The notes under the pieces were generated by a model, which was given only the letters and a program-made list of their open reading frames with translations, searched no databases and was not told where the DNA came from. Shown piece after piece: positions 32,514 through 42,713 of a stretch of 64,000 nt of DNA; the first letter of the stretch is position 1; every line of letters starts with the position of its first letter. Source of the DNA: Rusavskia elegans (lineage: Eukaryota; Ascomycota; Lecanoromycetes; Teloschistales; Teloschistaceae); contig SAUG01000012.1 of assembly GCA_011316305.1 (NCBI GenBank), positions 372,001 through 436,000 on the forward strand, in the 5' to 3' direction. The position numbers and the translations under genes are program-made.

Positions 32514-34193
32514 ATGGAGGAAGACTCTAAGCTCGCTCTTGCCGCGTTAGTAGTGTCACTGGTCGCACTCGTCACCACCGTCAGTCAAGTCCTGAGCCAG
32601 CTCTTCGCAACGGCAGATGGCTATCGCAGGTGTCAGCCATCTATCATAGGGGGGTGGGGAGGGCTCACACTTAGGAAATTTCGCTGGAGCGAACTCCGTT
32701 TCGAGACCATCTACACGACCCCACGCTTTGCTCTCATGCCTTACACAGGAAATACCATCACTTACGAGTCGGGCAAAAGTATGGGAAGCATGTGGAAGAT
32801 ACAAGAATACAACCCGCTGGATGGCACCCCCGATATGATCCAGAGAACGTACGCAGCACCATGGCATCAGCCCTCAGGGTTAAATATCTTCAAAGGGTTC
32901 AATGAGATGGCATCATGGGTCCGCTTTATCGACGCACTGCACTCCAATGCTGCTGAGACGCGCATGCTCACAAAATCAACCAAGAGAAGCGGCATCAAGC
33001 CCGAGGAAGACTGGAAGGGCTACACAATTCCCATGGTCACATCGCAGACGCATTCTTGGGACTTCGTGCCCCCGGATGTGATACGGCCATTGGCTGTTGC
33101 GACCCTTCAGGACATAGCAGTCTTCTCACGACGATTGGGCATGCGCTGGAAGACTTTCGAACCCTCAGAGGGTGCTTTACGCGCCGAAGGCAATGGTCAC
33201 ACGCTGCACTCCACGACCGTCCGGTCGGTCGGGGTGGTTGCGCAATTCACGATGCGTGACCCTTTAACCTACCCTAATAGCTTCGGAGAGCTCTACATCC
33301 CCACCCCGCGGGCAGATAAGATGGGTTTTGGCATTCTTCCTGGCGACCATAGTCTCTTCGTACCCGACCATATCATCGGCACACCAGCAGATTGTCTCGC
33401 ACGAACACTCGAAATTGACGTACAAGCAGGCGAAACGCTCAAGGATCTGATGCATGAGGGCAGTTGGACGCCTGGTTTCAGCGATATCATTGGCATTGCT
33501 GCTCCAATGATCCGACTCCCCGGCTCCGAAATCATCAGAGTACCACGGCCAGCCGTCTACGAGGGCGGTTTAACATATCAACAAGAGGGTATTGTCGTCT
33601 TCCATAATCGCCTCCGCGATCTCATTGACGAACGCGATAGGGAAGGGTGTCCAGTCAGCAAGCAAACACGTTGGGTTTTGCAACAGCTTGAGGAGCTTTC
33701 TATGTATGGCGAACAATGGTTTAATGAAAAAATGTGCCAAGGCAACAGAACCCCAATCGGCTTTCTCGACGACCTACATGCGCGTCATGACATGACTACA
33801 AAATACTTTGTCTCCCTTCGTAACCGCGTTGATCGGGAGGACTCAGATGATCAAATTTTTCGCTACACCGATCTCATGTATTCGCACATCACACACGCTG
33901 TAGACTACTTCTCGGTAGCACGGAAAATTCTTGACGCCGGCAAAGGGAGGAATCACTATGGGCAAAAGGTTCAAGCCTGGATGACGGAGGGTGCGCACGT
34001 GTATTTTGATCAGATACCTAGGATCGTCGAGACGATGCAGCAAAGAGGGTTTGATAATCCGCCTATCGTGGAAGAAGCGTGGTTCACGATGATGTTGAGG
34101 GCGTTTCTGTGGCACAGGACCCATCTAATGGTAGGCGGAAATACGGTGCCAAGCCAACATTGGGGAAGCAGATTACCCGTTTACATCGGATGA
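32514..34193 (+). CDS. Membrane-anchored fungal protein, 'modin'-like, function unknown
   Basis: 559 residues from the ATG at 32514, chosen because it directly precedes a hydrophobic helix (LALAALVVSLVALVTTVSQVLSQLFATADGYRRC), a hallmark of this fungal family. A further in-frame ATG 21 codons upstream adds only polar sequence. The segment GWGGLTLRKFRWSELRFETIYTTP and the C-terminal WMTEGAHVYFDQIPRIVE / EAWFTMMLRAFLWHRTH are the other conserved-looking parts. Databases often label relatives 'modin', a name I recall without functional proof. One membrane pass, bulk probably cytosolic. Intronless. Confidence 0.7.
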   Translation: MEEDSKLALAALVVSLVALVTTVSQVLSQLFATADGYRRCQPSIIGGWGGLTLRKFRWSELRFETIYTTPRFALMPYTGNTITYESGKSMGSMWKIQEYNPLDGTPDMIQRTYAAPWHQPSGLNIFKGFNEMASWVRFIDALHSNAAETRMLTKSTKRSGIKPEEDWKGYTIPMVTSQTHSWDFVPPDVIRPLAVATLQDIAVFSRRLGMRWKTFEPSEGALRAEGNGHTLHSTTVRSVGVVAQFTMRDPLTYPNSFGELYIPTPRADKMGFGILPGDHSLFVPDHIIGTPADCLARTLEIDVQAGETLKDLMHEGSWTPGFSDIIGIAAPMIRLPGSEIIRVPRPAVYEGGLTYQQEGIVVFHNRLRDLIDERDREGCPVSKQTRWVLQQLEELSMYGEQWFNEKMCQGNRTPIGFLDDLHARHDMTTKYFVSLRNRVDREDSDDQIFRYTDLMYSHITHAVDYFSVARKILDAGKGRNHYGQKVQAWMTEGAHVYFDQIPRIVETMQQRGFDNPPIVEEAWFTMMLRAFLWHRTHLMVGGNTVPSQHWGSRLPVYIG

Positions 34194-34241
34194 TGTTAAT
34201 GGCATTGGCAAAACCCGCTCAAGGAAATCCCCGACCACGAG

Positions 34242-34570
34242 CTATAGCAGTACCCCCGGCTCAACCGCTGCTGGGGTCGGCGTGACGCCGGAAAAAACGG
34301 TGGTCTGGCTACCGTCCGCGCCGTAGAAGTAGCAGGCCGCGCCACTGGGGTTGTTGGTCTTGGAGGCAATTAGGGCGTTATCTGACGATTATCATCAGCA
34401 TCAGTGCATCGGTCGTCTGGCTGGGATTGCTGACTGGGGAAGTGCTGAAAGGGGAGGAGGGGTTTTGGTTGTGGAGGAAGGCAATTTACAGATGCCGGAG
34501 CCGTGGCCGTTATCCTGGAAGTACTAGACAATACTGGCATCGGCGGCGCCGAAGAAGGTAATATGCACAA
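34242..34570 (-). pseudogene. Relic of a small secreted protein gene
   Basis: On the minus strand, a segment reading HITFFGAADAS (from ~34564) joins by a possible 108-nt intron (34489-34382, GTAAAT...GTCAG) to NALIASKTNNPSGAACYFYGADGSQTTVFSGV, then stops at 34242. This resembles common fungal small secreted proteins with ITF.GA..ASF and GA.C.F.G.DGS blocks. An in-frame TAG at 34524-34526 interrupts the first segment, and the likely signal-peptide start is in another frame. It is therefore read as a decaying copy. The evidence is pattern resemblance only. Confidence 0.35.
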
Positions 34571-35758
34571 AAGTCAAGGGAGGTTTCAGGGGTTCAGGGC
34601 GGCAGCGACCAGCGATGTCATGGGAGCGAGGCTGTTGGTGATGTTAAAGGTCTTCGCTATTTACATAAATTATTTCTGGTTTCTACGACGAGATGTTTGG
34701 GCGAGTGGCCGTTCTTATTTGAAAAGGCGGCTCGTGCAGGATAAATAGTCGAATGATTAGGATCCCTAGGGTTTCTAAAGAAACAGGAGTGAGAAAAAGA
34801 TGCTCCGAGGGCTATACACATACTGCTTACCACCAGCCAGAGCCTCAGCGGTGTCCTCGTCGACATCCGCGTAACCATAGCCCGGGCTCCTGGGAGACTC
34901 TCTGACACAAACAACCATAGCGTCTTGCTGCGACTAATATATTCTGTCTTATGGAAGGTATCATCGCAGCTCGGTGAAGCTGCTCCTCACTCAGCATGCA
35001 ACCCGCAATTTACCACGGACCAATATATTCAAGGTCACCGTAAGGTATGCATCCTCACGTGCTAGTAGCTCTGGGCTTGATGTGGAAGACGGGCATCAAG
35101 TAAGGATCGTAATGGTAGATTTAAGCGACGGGAGCGAACTCGTGTGTAGAACAAGATGCAAGGCAACGACTAGGGTGGAGGACGAAAGGTGATGAATGTA
35201 GGGGAGAACTCTAAATGAAAGCATCGGAAAGGGAAAATTTTTCGGCTGCCCAGAAGGTGGGAAACAGCTATGGGAGATGTAGTAAACAAGTTTAGATTGT
35301 ATGTGAGAGTTTCTCCTTCACGGCCTCGGCACATTTTTCTTTTTCTTTTGCTTCATGTCCTCGTGTGTGATCAGATTCCAGTCGACTGGCCTGTTAGGAG
35401 GTACGGTGCTTTCGGGGTCTTGCCTGAACCGTACTTTACGTTCCGATGCTATTCTAGCATAAAGTTCCCTAACACAATCCATTTGGTAAAGTAAAACTTT
35501 GAAGCAGTGGTTGAGTCCGGGGTCCCCCGAGATGTTCAACATGTGATTCAAACTTTCCTGTGCAAATTTAAGCTTTGGCTGTTCGAACAGGAAGTCGATT
35601 CACCACTAGCAAAGCTTCTACTTGTGAGACGCAGGTTTGGGATGTCTTTGCCATCGACATTGCTGAACACAGCATATCCAAGATTGAAATAGAATGATAT
35701 TCAACGGTGAATTTAGACTCAAGAGCGAAATTGAGAGCAGCTTTTGGTCATTGAAGAT

Positions 35759-35816
35759 ACAGCGTCTCGATGTCTATGTAATGAATGACAGCGTCTCGAT
35801 GTTTATGTAATGACTG
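35759..35816 (+). repeat. 29-bp tandem duplication
   Basis: Two adjacent copies of a 29-nt unit starting ACAGCGTCTCGATG, differing by two substitutions. The unit shares ACAGC and CTCGATG with the dispersed GATACCTCGAT elements and may be a rearranged relative. Confidence 0.6.
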
Positions 35817-35989
35817 AACCGTCACCCAGGCCGTTCTGGGTCTTCAGTCAACGGATAAGATCGACCATGGGCAGCGACACGACTTGAGTGTTTGCAGACG
35901 GTCCCTAATGTCTTCCAATCGTCAGTACGAATCCAGAGAACCGGGAACTAACGTGGTGGGGACTCACCTTCAGCATCCGATGCAAAGAT

Positions 35990-36556
35990 TCAAACTCCAG
36001 GAGCGACCGTACAGGCAGGTCTGTGCCTCCCCCAATCTTTCCGCTGGCATGCCTCCCCACAGTAAATGACCTTCCTGCAACCCCCGCAATGTTTCAGATT
36101 GCTTTTGATCTCGAAGCATCCGCAGCAGCGAATTCTAGGGCCCTCTTCACAATTGGTGATGTCCTCTCCACTATTGACTCTTCTGGCGATATGTTGGGTG
36201 TCATTATGGACTTCAGTCTGGCACTTAACGCTGGAACAAACCACAGTTGCAAGGGCACTAATGTGGGGATCCGTGGTGTGGAGATAGGACGCGGGGGTGT
36301 AGTTGACTGCTGAGGCTGGAGAAGTACAATAGACAGTGTTTTTCTGGCTGACACGAAGGACCTCAGGATTGTGGGAGCGGAAGATAGGTATTAGTACTAC
36401 CTTTAGCTGGCCTTCGATCTCTTTTGTTGGCTCGAGACAGACCTCGCTGGGAAGAGGATGAGTGAAGGTAAGACTGCAGCAACGGCCTGTCGGATTTTCT
36501 GGGTTGCAGCACAGCAATTGGAAGATGGCGTTCGTTGTCGCCATTCTTGCTGTCAC
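35990..36556 (-). CDS. MYND-type zinc finger protein
   Basis: 188 residues. The C-terminus is a MYND finger: CCGC...LKHCGGCRKVIYCGEACQRKDWGRHRPAC, with the Cys/His ligand spacing of the family, used for protein-protein contacts. The preceding 140 residues have no known domain. It may be a fragment of a longer gene, since several fungal MYND proteins carry the finger beside a SET or ankyrin region, not seen here. Only 7 residues follow the finger. GCATCCGATGC, related to the hairpin elements, lies just beyond the stop near 35973-35983. Confidence 0.65.
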   Translation of the reverse strand: MTARMATTNAIFQLLCCNPENPTGRCCSLTFTHPLPSEVCLEPTKEIEGQLKVVLIPIFRSHNPEVLRVSQKNTVYCTSPASAVNYTPASYLHTTDPHISALATVVCSSVKCQTEVHNDTQHIARRVNSGEDITNCEEGPRIRCCGCFEIKSNLKHCGGCRKVIYCGEACQRKDWGRHRPACTVAPGV

Positions 36557-37232
36557 TTCGATTACATCAAAGGGTGGGAAAACCAGTCACGCTTTGAGGT
36601 ACGAGAGGAAAATCGGATGTTGTTCTGGTATCTTTGAGTTAGGAGAGGAAAACCGAGTGCTGCTCTGGTTGGGTGATGAGGAACGAAGGTATAGTATACG
36701 TCGCCATCAATAAAATAAGCCTATTAAGAAAATTGTAATCCTGTACAGTAACGAAAAGCAACAAGATCGCCCGAATGGATGTGACCCATCGGTGATCGAT
36801 CCAATGGGAGTTTGGTCAAAGACGGGTCAGAAATCTTGCCTCCGCATTTTGGCATCTCGGTAGTCCTTGCAATGCTACATTGTCGATGTGGAAGTCTACT
36901 GCACGGTTGTGAAAGTGATTATCAATCGCGATAAGGGGTGTACAGCAGGTATACCTCGATGAGGGATATTATTACGGCGGTTAAATAGATATCACCGTAC
37001 GGCTGCTACTTCCAATGGAAGCATACTTTCAATAGGGTACTTGTAGTAATTGGATTGGCACAGGAGTATTTCACTTGGTGGTTAAGTTGTGATTTGACGG
37101 CGTGTAAGTTTCAAGCGCGCGTCCAGCGGAATGACGTCATACGAGTACCGAAGCTATCGCGAGAGCTCGGGCCATCTTCACCACACTCGAACTTGAGCAC
37201 AGTTGCCTGCCATTCACCATAACTGACCACGA
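36557..37232. other. Intergenic, divergent promoters
   Basis: No gene. It holds a GATACCTCGAT-family element at ~36931-37015. A TGACGTCA-like site (ATGACGTCAT, 37131-37140) lies 93 nt before the next start codon and could be a CRE/bZIP site. Confidence 0.5.
36931..37015 (+). repeat. Dispersed element, GATACCTCGAT subfamily (long form)
   Basis: CAATCGCG, then TGTACAGCAGG, core TATACCTCGAT (36950-36960), AGGG, then ATTACGGCGGTTA and a terminal GTACGGCTGCTAC. Same order of blocks as 14283 and 26693. Confidence 0.5.
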
Positions 37233-37958
37233 ATGTCCCCAAACATATCTTCTCCCGCCCCCACTACTGTCTGCACCAGCAATGGCGGAGACTCAGCTCT
37301 CTCCACCACCGCCAACGTCCTCAGCATCCTCACCTTCGCCCTCGGTCTCTTCGCCTCCTACGTCGCCCTCATCTCTGCCACGCGCGGCGCTCCGGCTGAA
37401 ATCAAACGTCTAGTCGACGACCTCCGTACCACCCAGAAAGAAATCATTCGCGTTGCGGGGTACATCGTCGATGACATGCACAACAGTAACCCAGCGCCTG
37501 GTATCCAAATCAACCAAGATCAAGCTCAAGGGCAAGCGAACGCCAATGGGGAAGCTAGGATGATGAATGGCTACATAAAAGCCGGCAAGAAAGGCGCCAC
37601 AACATCCCCTGCCGCAGTGCCGGCGCCCACGTTCATTGTACATGGGGTGGGAATGAGGCACGACAAACAACCGTTTGCGACGAATGATATGCTGTATGAC
37701 GAGGTGCAAGGCCTGCTCGAGACATGCGTGACCCTATTCTACGAAGCGGATGATCTTTTGAAACGGAGCGAACGTGATCCGTACGGGCTCAGAAGAAGGA
37801 TCTTGTTCGTCATGAACAGGAATGAGGTTACGGAGAAGATGAACCGTCTCGCGGATCAGAAGGCGAAGTTGGCGGCGATACAGATGAGTCTGTTCTTGAG
37901 GTATGTTGACGGGATAGGAATCAAGAGGGTGGATTGGATCGGTGGCTGGGGAAGATAA
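37233..37958 (+). CDS. Hypothetical fungal membrane protein
   Basis: 241 residues. One hydrophobic segment near residues 25-47 (TANVLSILTFALGLFASYVALIS), then a helical region (EIKRLVDDLRTTQKEIIRVAGYIVDDM), an Ala/Gln-rich linker, and a second helical part (LYDEVQGLLETCVTLFYEADDLLKR). Coiled-coil-like helices on both sides suggest a membrane-anchored scaffold. A perfect CRE-like palindrome lies in its promoter. I do not recognise a functional family. Confidence 0.65.
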   Translation: MSPNISSPAPTTVCTSNGGDSALSTTANVLSILTFALGLFASYVALISATRGAPAEIKRLVDDLRTTQKEIIRVAGYIVDDMHNSNPAPGIQINQDQAQGQANANGEARMMNGYIKAGKKGATTSPAAVPAPTFIVHGVGMRHDKQPFATNDMLYDEVQGLLETCVTLFYEADDLLKRSERDPYGLRRRILFVMNRNEVTEKMNRLADQKAKLAAIQMSLFLRYVDGIGIKRVDWIGGWGR

Positions 37959-38469
37959 AGTAGGGGCTGACACCGGTGTCATTTACAGGAAGAGCGCTTC
38001 TCACGATGCGATGCTTAGTCGAATAGCTGCCTTTTCCGAGGCCTTATAAAAACGGCTCAGATCCGAATCGTCCCAAGCAGCGGCGCCGACATTCAAGCAG
38101 TCCAGACGGGTCGAACATCGAAAGTGGATGAATTTCGCCTCTTCCAGCACATGAACACGGCCACCACGTCCCATACCACGTACGTCACGGACTGCAAGGT
38201 TTCCTGAACGTGAGATCCGATTCCACCCAGCTGGCTGGTATACGTATATTCATTATGGAAAGAAGAGATGCCTACATCTGAACTGCAACGCAATTGAACT
38301 CAGAGCCCGAACAGTCGCTTCCTTCCGGCTACCCTTTGAATATCGTTATCGACCCAAACTGATCTTTCGACAACAGATAAAACCTTTGGCACGACGTGCC
38401 CTCATGTAAGAAAAGCATTCCATAAACCGAAATCGGGTATTAAAAGCTCTGCGCAGATACAGTAGCAGG
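37959..38469. other. Convergent 3' ends, no gene
   Basis: This lies between the hypothetical membrane protein and the 3' end of the PPZ gene. If the last PPZ intron is retained, its coding region extends to 38402. Confidence 0.5.
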
Positions 38470-40149
38470 CTACGACCCCTGTCAGATACAGATTTTCAAG
38501 TTCATTTCCATGAGGAGCACTTACTGGACTGTTCAACATGTTCTGCCTCTTGTTGCGACCTTTCTTGATGTGGCTCTTCAACGCGCTCGAATCAAGAGGC
38601 TTCAACAGCTCAAAGCTGCACAAAAGTTGATCGGATACCGCCATTACCGCGCCCCAATTGTCGAACTCTCCACAATACTATGAATTGTCAGCAAACAAAC
38701 GTCGGCGACAGGGGCTGGGACGCTTACATTCGGCGCTGAGAAAACCGTCACAAGGATTCGATCTTGAAAGAACTCATATCCATCTTCGACCACCATGTGC
38801 GCCCGGCAAACCAGATCAAAATCATGCTTCTGCAAAAACGCCATGATGACGTTCTTGCCGAAACAGTAGCTGACACCGCGTTCGTTGGCTTCCCAGTCAG
38901 TCTCCATATCCGCGGGGTCGCTCCACAAAAGATCGTTGAGGAGCCCGTAGTCGGGTACATCGGTCGGTCTGTTGATTTGTCTGATGTCGTCCATGTGCGC
39001 TAGGGCTGGTGAAAGCCCGCCATGAACACAGAAGATCTTGCCAGCGACTATTGACGCAATGGGAAGACGATTGAAGGTATCGACAAATGTCTTCCAGATC
39101 TTGATATTACAACGTCGCTTACATTCGTCATAGAAACCGTACACACGAGTTACATTAGCGCACTCATGGTTTCCTCGAAGCATGAAGAAGTTCTCAGGGA
39201 ATTTCAACTTGTAACAAAACAGGAGGAGAATCGTCTCGAGGCTTTGTTTCCCACGATCAACATAATCCCCAAGGAATAGGAAGTTGGCGTTAGGAGGAAA
39301 TCCGCACATCTCGAACAGGCGGATGAGATCTGTGTATTGACCATGAATATCACCAACGATTTTGACAGGTGCAGAAAGCTCGAGTAGCCCAGGTTGAGAC
39401 AAGAAGACCTCGCTCACCGCCTGACAGATTGCCGTAATCTCCGCATTCTTGAGGCAGACTGTTTTGGTGACTTTAGTGGAGTAGCCTGCATCGAGCAAAC
39501 GTGTAATCATGTCGTCAAGATCAATTGACTTGAGTGCCCCAATCTCCATCCCTTCGTCACTGACAGGTTTGTGCTTCGGGATGGAAGGTGTCTTCTGTTT
39601 GGTTGGACGGGCGGGCTTCATGAGTATAGACTCTCCAGGCTCTTCATTATGCGATGGGTGTAAAGTTCCGACGGGAGGCGCATCCGAAACATGGTCGACT
39701 TCGCCTTGTGCCTGCGCTCTGCTGACTGCGTCATGCCCATGCCCCACAGATGCGGACATCGTAGGTGATGGCGGGGGTTGTAGTGAACCTTCTTTTATGT
39801 CGTTTGATCCAGTCGAGGTCGGACTCGGCGGCACAGGAGAAATCTGAGGTATGTTCGCCTTCGATCCGTTAGACTTGGCGCTCGTTGCAGATCTAGTAGA
39901 CGCAGCATCGGAGCGATCATTGCCAACACTGGTATCAATGTTGGATATCGATGCGCGTGGGCTATCAGACTTTTCCTTCGATGAGCCTGGGATCTTGGAT
40001 CTTATGGAACGGAATGAGCGAGAAGACTCCTTAGTATCTGACTTGCTGAAGGAGGGGTATGACTGCAAGCCGTCACCAAGACGATCGAGAGAGGTTGAAG
40101 AAGCGTTTTTGGGAGTCTTTGAGCCATCTTTGGATTGTTGTTGGCCCAT
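38470..40149 (-). CDS. PPZ1: Serine/threonine protein phosphatase PPZ
   Basis: PP1-like phosphatase that in yeasts controls K+/Na+ homeostasis and cell-wall integrity. Exons 40149-38728 and 38677-38525 join in phase 0 (intron 38727-38678), restoring [16 protein letters not shown]. The ~200-residue Ser/Pro-rich N-terminal arm begins MGQQQSK, an N-myristoylation signal typical of PPZ and absent from PP1. Catalytic motifs are complete: GDIHGQ, GDYVDRG, RGNHE and the SAPNYCGEFDN loop. After LNSP (38525) a GTAAGT donor occurs. Splicing out 38524-38479 ends the protein after two more residues (about 527 aa). Reading through adds ~41 residues and ends at 38402. The short form is preferred because it resembles other fungal PPZ tails. 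Confidence 0.9.
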
Positions 40150-41173
40150 TTCTGCGCGCTAGGTTTACCTCTTGAGGTACAGAGGGGCTGACCGATGGGT
40201 CCAGCCGGAGACCAAGAGAATGAGAACCTCGACCCTACTCTGGCGGTTGTTATTAATCGATATCAGGAGTGTATTGTAAGTTTTGGTATGCTTTGATGGA
40301 ACCGTCGGTGCTGTTAAGGAGGCTCAAACAGTATATAGAGAAAGCTGGAGAATCTGGTTTCAACGAAGGACCATCTGTTAGTGCTCTGTAAATCTGCCAA
40401 GAAACCCAGATCGGAGGCTGGAGGGTGTTCCAGTGGGGTGTCAGACGTGTTCAACAGCGGAGAGTTCTCGAATAGAGTGTTGGCCAGCTTCGAAGGGCTT
40501 GAATCGATGGAGGTTCCAAAATCCCGACGTTCCGGACTCGATAGAAGCGGCGTGGCGGAAGAAAAGTCCCAGCAATAAAACCGACAGATCACCCGTACTT
40601 CTATGGGAAATGGTGTATTCGTCAGCTAGATGTTCAGTATATCCACTTGCGTAGTGATGACAATCAGGTGGGGTACAGAAGGCTGCCTGGCGCTTCGGCC
40701 AAGGACTGAATCCGGGACAAGGGTGTAACCAAAAGAGCTCATCTATGCAAATGCGATGAGCTTACAAAGGATGGAAACATACCTGAGGTAGGAGCCCCAC
40801 GGGGTGTGTGACACGCGATCAGAGGGATGGATTGGTAAGAGTCGACAAGCAAGCTGACATGGACCCATTCTTTGAAGAAGTTCCGAGCCAAGAGAACTAG
40901 CGCCAGATTAAGCTGTTACTGATATCTCCGGTAAGACCGCGTTTCCCCGAGATCGACCGTTTGAAACGAAGGTCTCACTACTCGAATGGATCAGCGGCTC
41001 CAATCGAGACGAGTTATGTGTACATCAAAGTGCCTGTAAGACTGCATACCGTTTGTCACAAGAATCATGCTTCGTCTCCAAAATTTAGCGTCGGTCATAC
41101 GTCGATGAAAATGTCGCATTAATTGGAGTCCGGAATCCAAACAGCGTTGATATCTCTACGTCCAACCAGTCGG
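40150..41173. other. 1-kb divergent promoter between PPZ and NAA38
   Basis: No convincing gene. Open frames at 40314-40654 overlap on both strands and show no domain. A long 5' leader for PPZ is possible. Confidence 0.5.
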
Positions 41174-41535
41174 ATGGACAGTCAGGCCGCTCAAGATTAT
41201 CTCGGGAGACTTCTAGGAAAGCAACTACGTATACACACCACAGATGCCCGAGTCTTTGTTGGCGAGTTCAAGTGCACCGACAATGTATGTTCAACCATCA
41301 TCGATCTATTTCATTCCTGCTGATTTTTCTGTAGGAGTGTAACGTCATCCTTTCACAAGCTTCCGAATATCGTCACCCGCCTAAAAACTCAGTCCCGTCC
41401 CTAAGAAAAGGCCGATTACCCACTGTACAAGAAGAAGAGACAAAAGAGCCAATGACAAGCCGCTTCATGGGGCTGATTGTGGTCCCGGGGCAGCACATCA
41501 CCAAGATCGAGCTGCAAGATCGTGGTCATCCATAA
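41174..41535 (+). CDS. NAA38: NatC auxiliary subunit Naa38 (Lsm-like)
   Basis: Auxiliary subunit of N-terminal acetyltransferase C. Two exons, 41174-41284 and 41335-41535, with a 50-nt intron (GTATGT...TGTAG), give 103 residues. The Lsm fold is evident: LGRLLGKQLRIHTTDARVFVGEFKCTDN (Sm1) runs across the junction into ECNVILSQASEY, and SRFMGLIVVPGQHITKIEL is the Sm2 motif. The start MDSQAAQDYL is preferred over an upstream in-frame ATG at 41123 because the Lsm domain begins there. Confidence 0.88.
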
Positions 41536-42114
41536 AGGGATGAGGCACGGCAGATGTCTGATATCTGGATTCTCGGTATCGGCCACGATGGGTGACGGGG
41601 TGATTGTCTCGACGAGGTTTAATTACCTCCCATTCCTTCTGTCTCAATCCCGACCATCCCCTTCTCAAGTAATTTTCGACCAATGTCATGCATGTGCCAC
41701 CAACAATAAGATATCTGACTGTATGCGAGAATGTATCCTCTTCCAACTGCTCCTAGATCCACGCACAGCACATGCCCCCCCCCCAATCATTTCTGAGGTT
41801 GCTCGTCAAAAACATTCTCACAGGTAACGCGTGGCCATGGTGCGAATCTCTATAAAGCTGCCCTTGTACCTCGAGAGACTCTGCGGCGGAAGTGTGATCG
41901 GGTTGGAATTCGTCGTCCGGCACTTGTGGTTCCATCCATTGCTTCCGCTCGCGGTGTTCTTGCACTAGCTATTCGAACTGAGCCTGTATGTTTCGACGCG
42001 CGAGGTATACGTTACCTGCCAAATGTGTGATCCAAAAGAGAGGATGCCGGGTGAATTTTCGATAGTACCAGTAGAGGTACCGAACGCGGCTCACCATCGA
42101 AATATGGGTGAGTG
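41536..42114. other. Possible 3' exons of the small minus-strand gene, otherwise unassigned
   Basis: On the minus strand, two open segments carry plausible peptides in one frame: one around 42060-41972 (YLYWYYRKFTRHPLFWITH) and one around 41965-41820 (QEHRERKQWMEPQVPDDEF), separated by a TAG at 41971-41969. They may belong to the small gene that starts at 42375, but no splice model satisfied all frames. Confidence 0.3.
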
Positions 42115-42375
42115 TCAAGGAGAGAGACGTGTGCAGAAATTTTTTCTCTTTTGCGTCACGGTCCACCGAATAGCTGCAGGTGTGAATGTGGTGGGTGTAC
42201 CTGTAATCCACATCGATTGTGGTCGGAAGTTGGATGGGAAATGACGCGATGCAGAGTAGTTCATCGTCCAATTGAGGAAGCAGCGACCCATAAACGGTAT
42301 TGCTTGGTAACCGAACAAGAGAATCGCCGCGTTCAAGCGGTCGGCCTGTATTGCTGCTCTTTCACCCTTTGACAT
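42115..42375 (-). CDS. Small hypothetical protein, probably incomplete model
   Basis: 86 residues as read: ERAAIQADRLNAAILLFGYQA, then a hydrophobic GRCFLNWTMNY segment. It may be a short membrane protein of the mitochondrion or ER. The end (KRKNFCTRLSP) is doubtful because better-looking peptide continues on the same strand further downstream, implying introns I could not place. No family recognised. Confidence 0.3.
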   Translation of the reverse strand: MSKGERAAIQADRLNAAILLFGYQAIPFMGRCFLNWTMNYSASRHFPSNFRPQSMWITGTPTTFTPAAIRWTVTQKRKNFCTRLSP

Positions 42376-42554
42376 CCAATCATAACCTTTAGGTCAAAGG
42401 GTGGCAGCGATTTCCTGGCTCGCGTGAGACGGACAGGAACCCGTGTCCTCGATTGGACTTCATTCTGGTTCTGACGAAGCGACTTCTCGAGTGTGTTTCG
42501 ATATATCGAATGCCGTTGGGTCGAAGAATCGATTTCATCTGTTCCAATGCCACC

Positions 42555-42713
42555 ATGCTACGTCCCGTCTCTACACTTGCTTTGGCCGCCCATATTGCGA
42601 TAGGCCTTGGTTTAGTTGTCTCGATGTACCACATACGGAAAAGAGGATCCAGCCAGTATCCTGAACAGCGCCAGCCAAAGGTAACGAAGGAACCATATAT
42701 CACTCGTCGTTGA
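42555..42713 (+). CDS. Possible small single-pass membrane protein
   Basis: 52 residues from the ATG at 42555: a basic start, one membrane helix (STLALAAHIAIGLGLVVSMYHI), then a charged tail. It resembles small mitochondrial inner-membrane proteins in layout only. A GTAACG donor at 42681 could begin an intron. It diverges from the small minus-strand gene at 42375. Confidence 0.25.
   Translation: MLRPVSTLALAAHIAIGLGLVVSMYHIRKRGSSQYPEQRQPKVTKEPYITRR

Larger units (their letters stand above)
34194..35989. other. 1.8-kb gene-poor region with one decayed gene
   Basis: Apart from the minus-strand relic at 34242-34570 and a 29-bp tandem duplication at 35759-35816, I see no gene. Confidence 0.45.
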
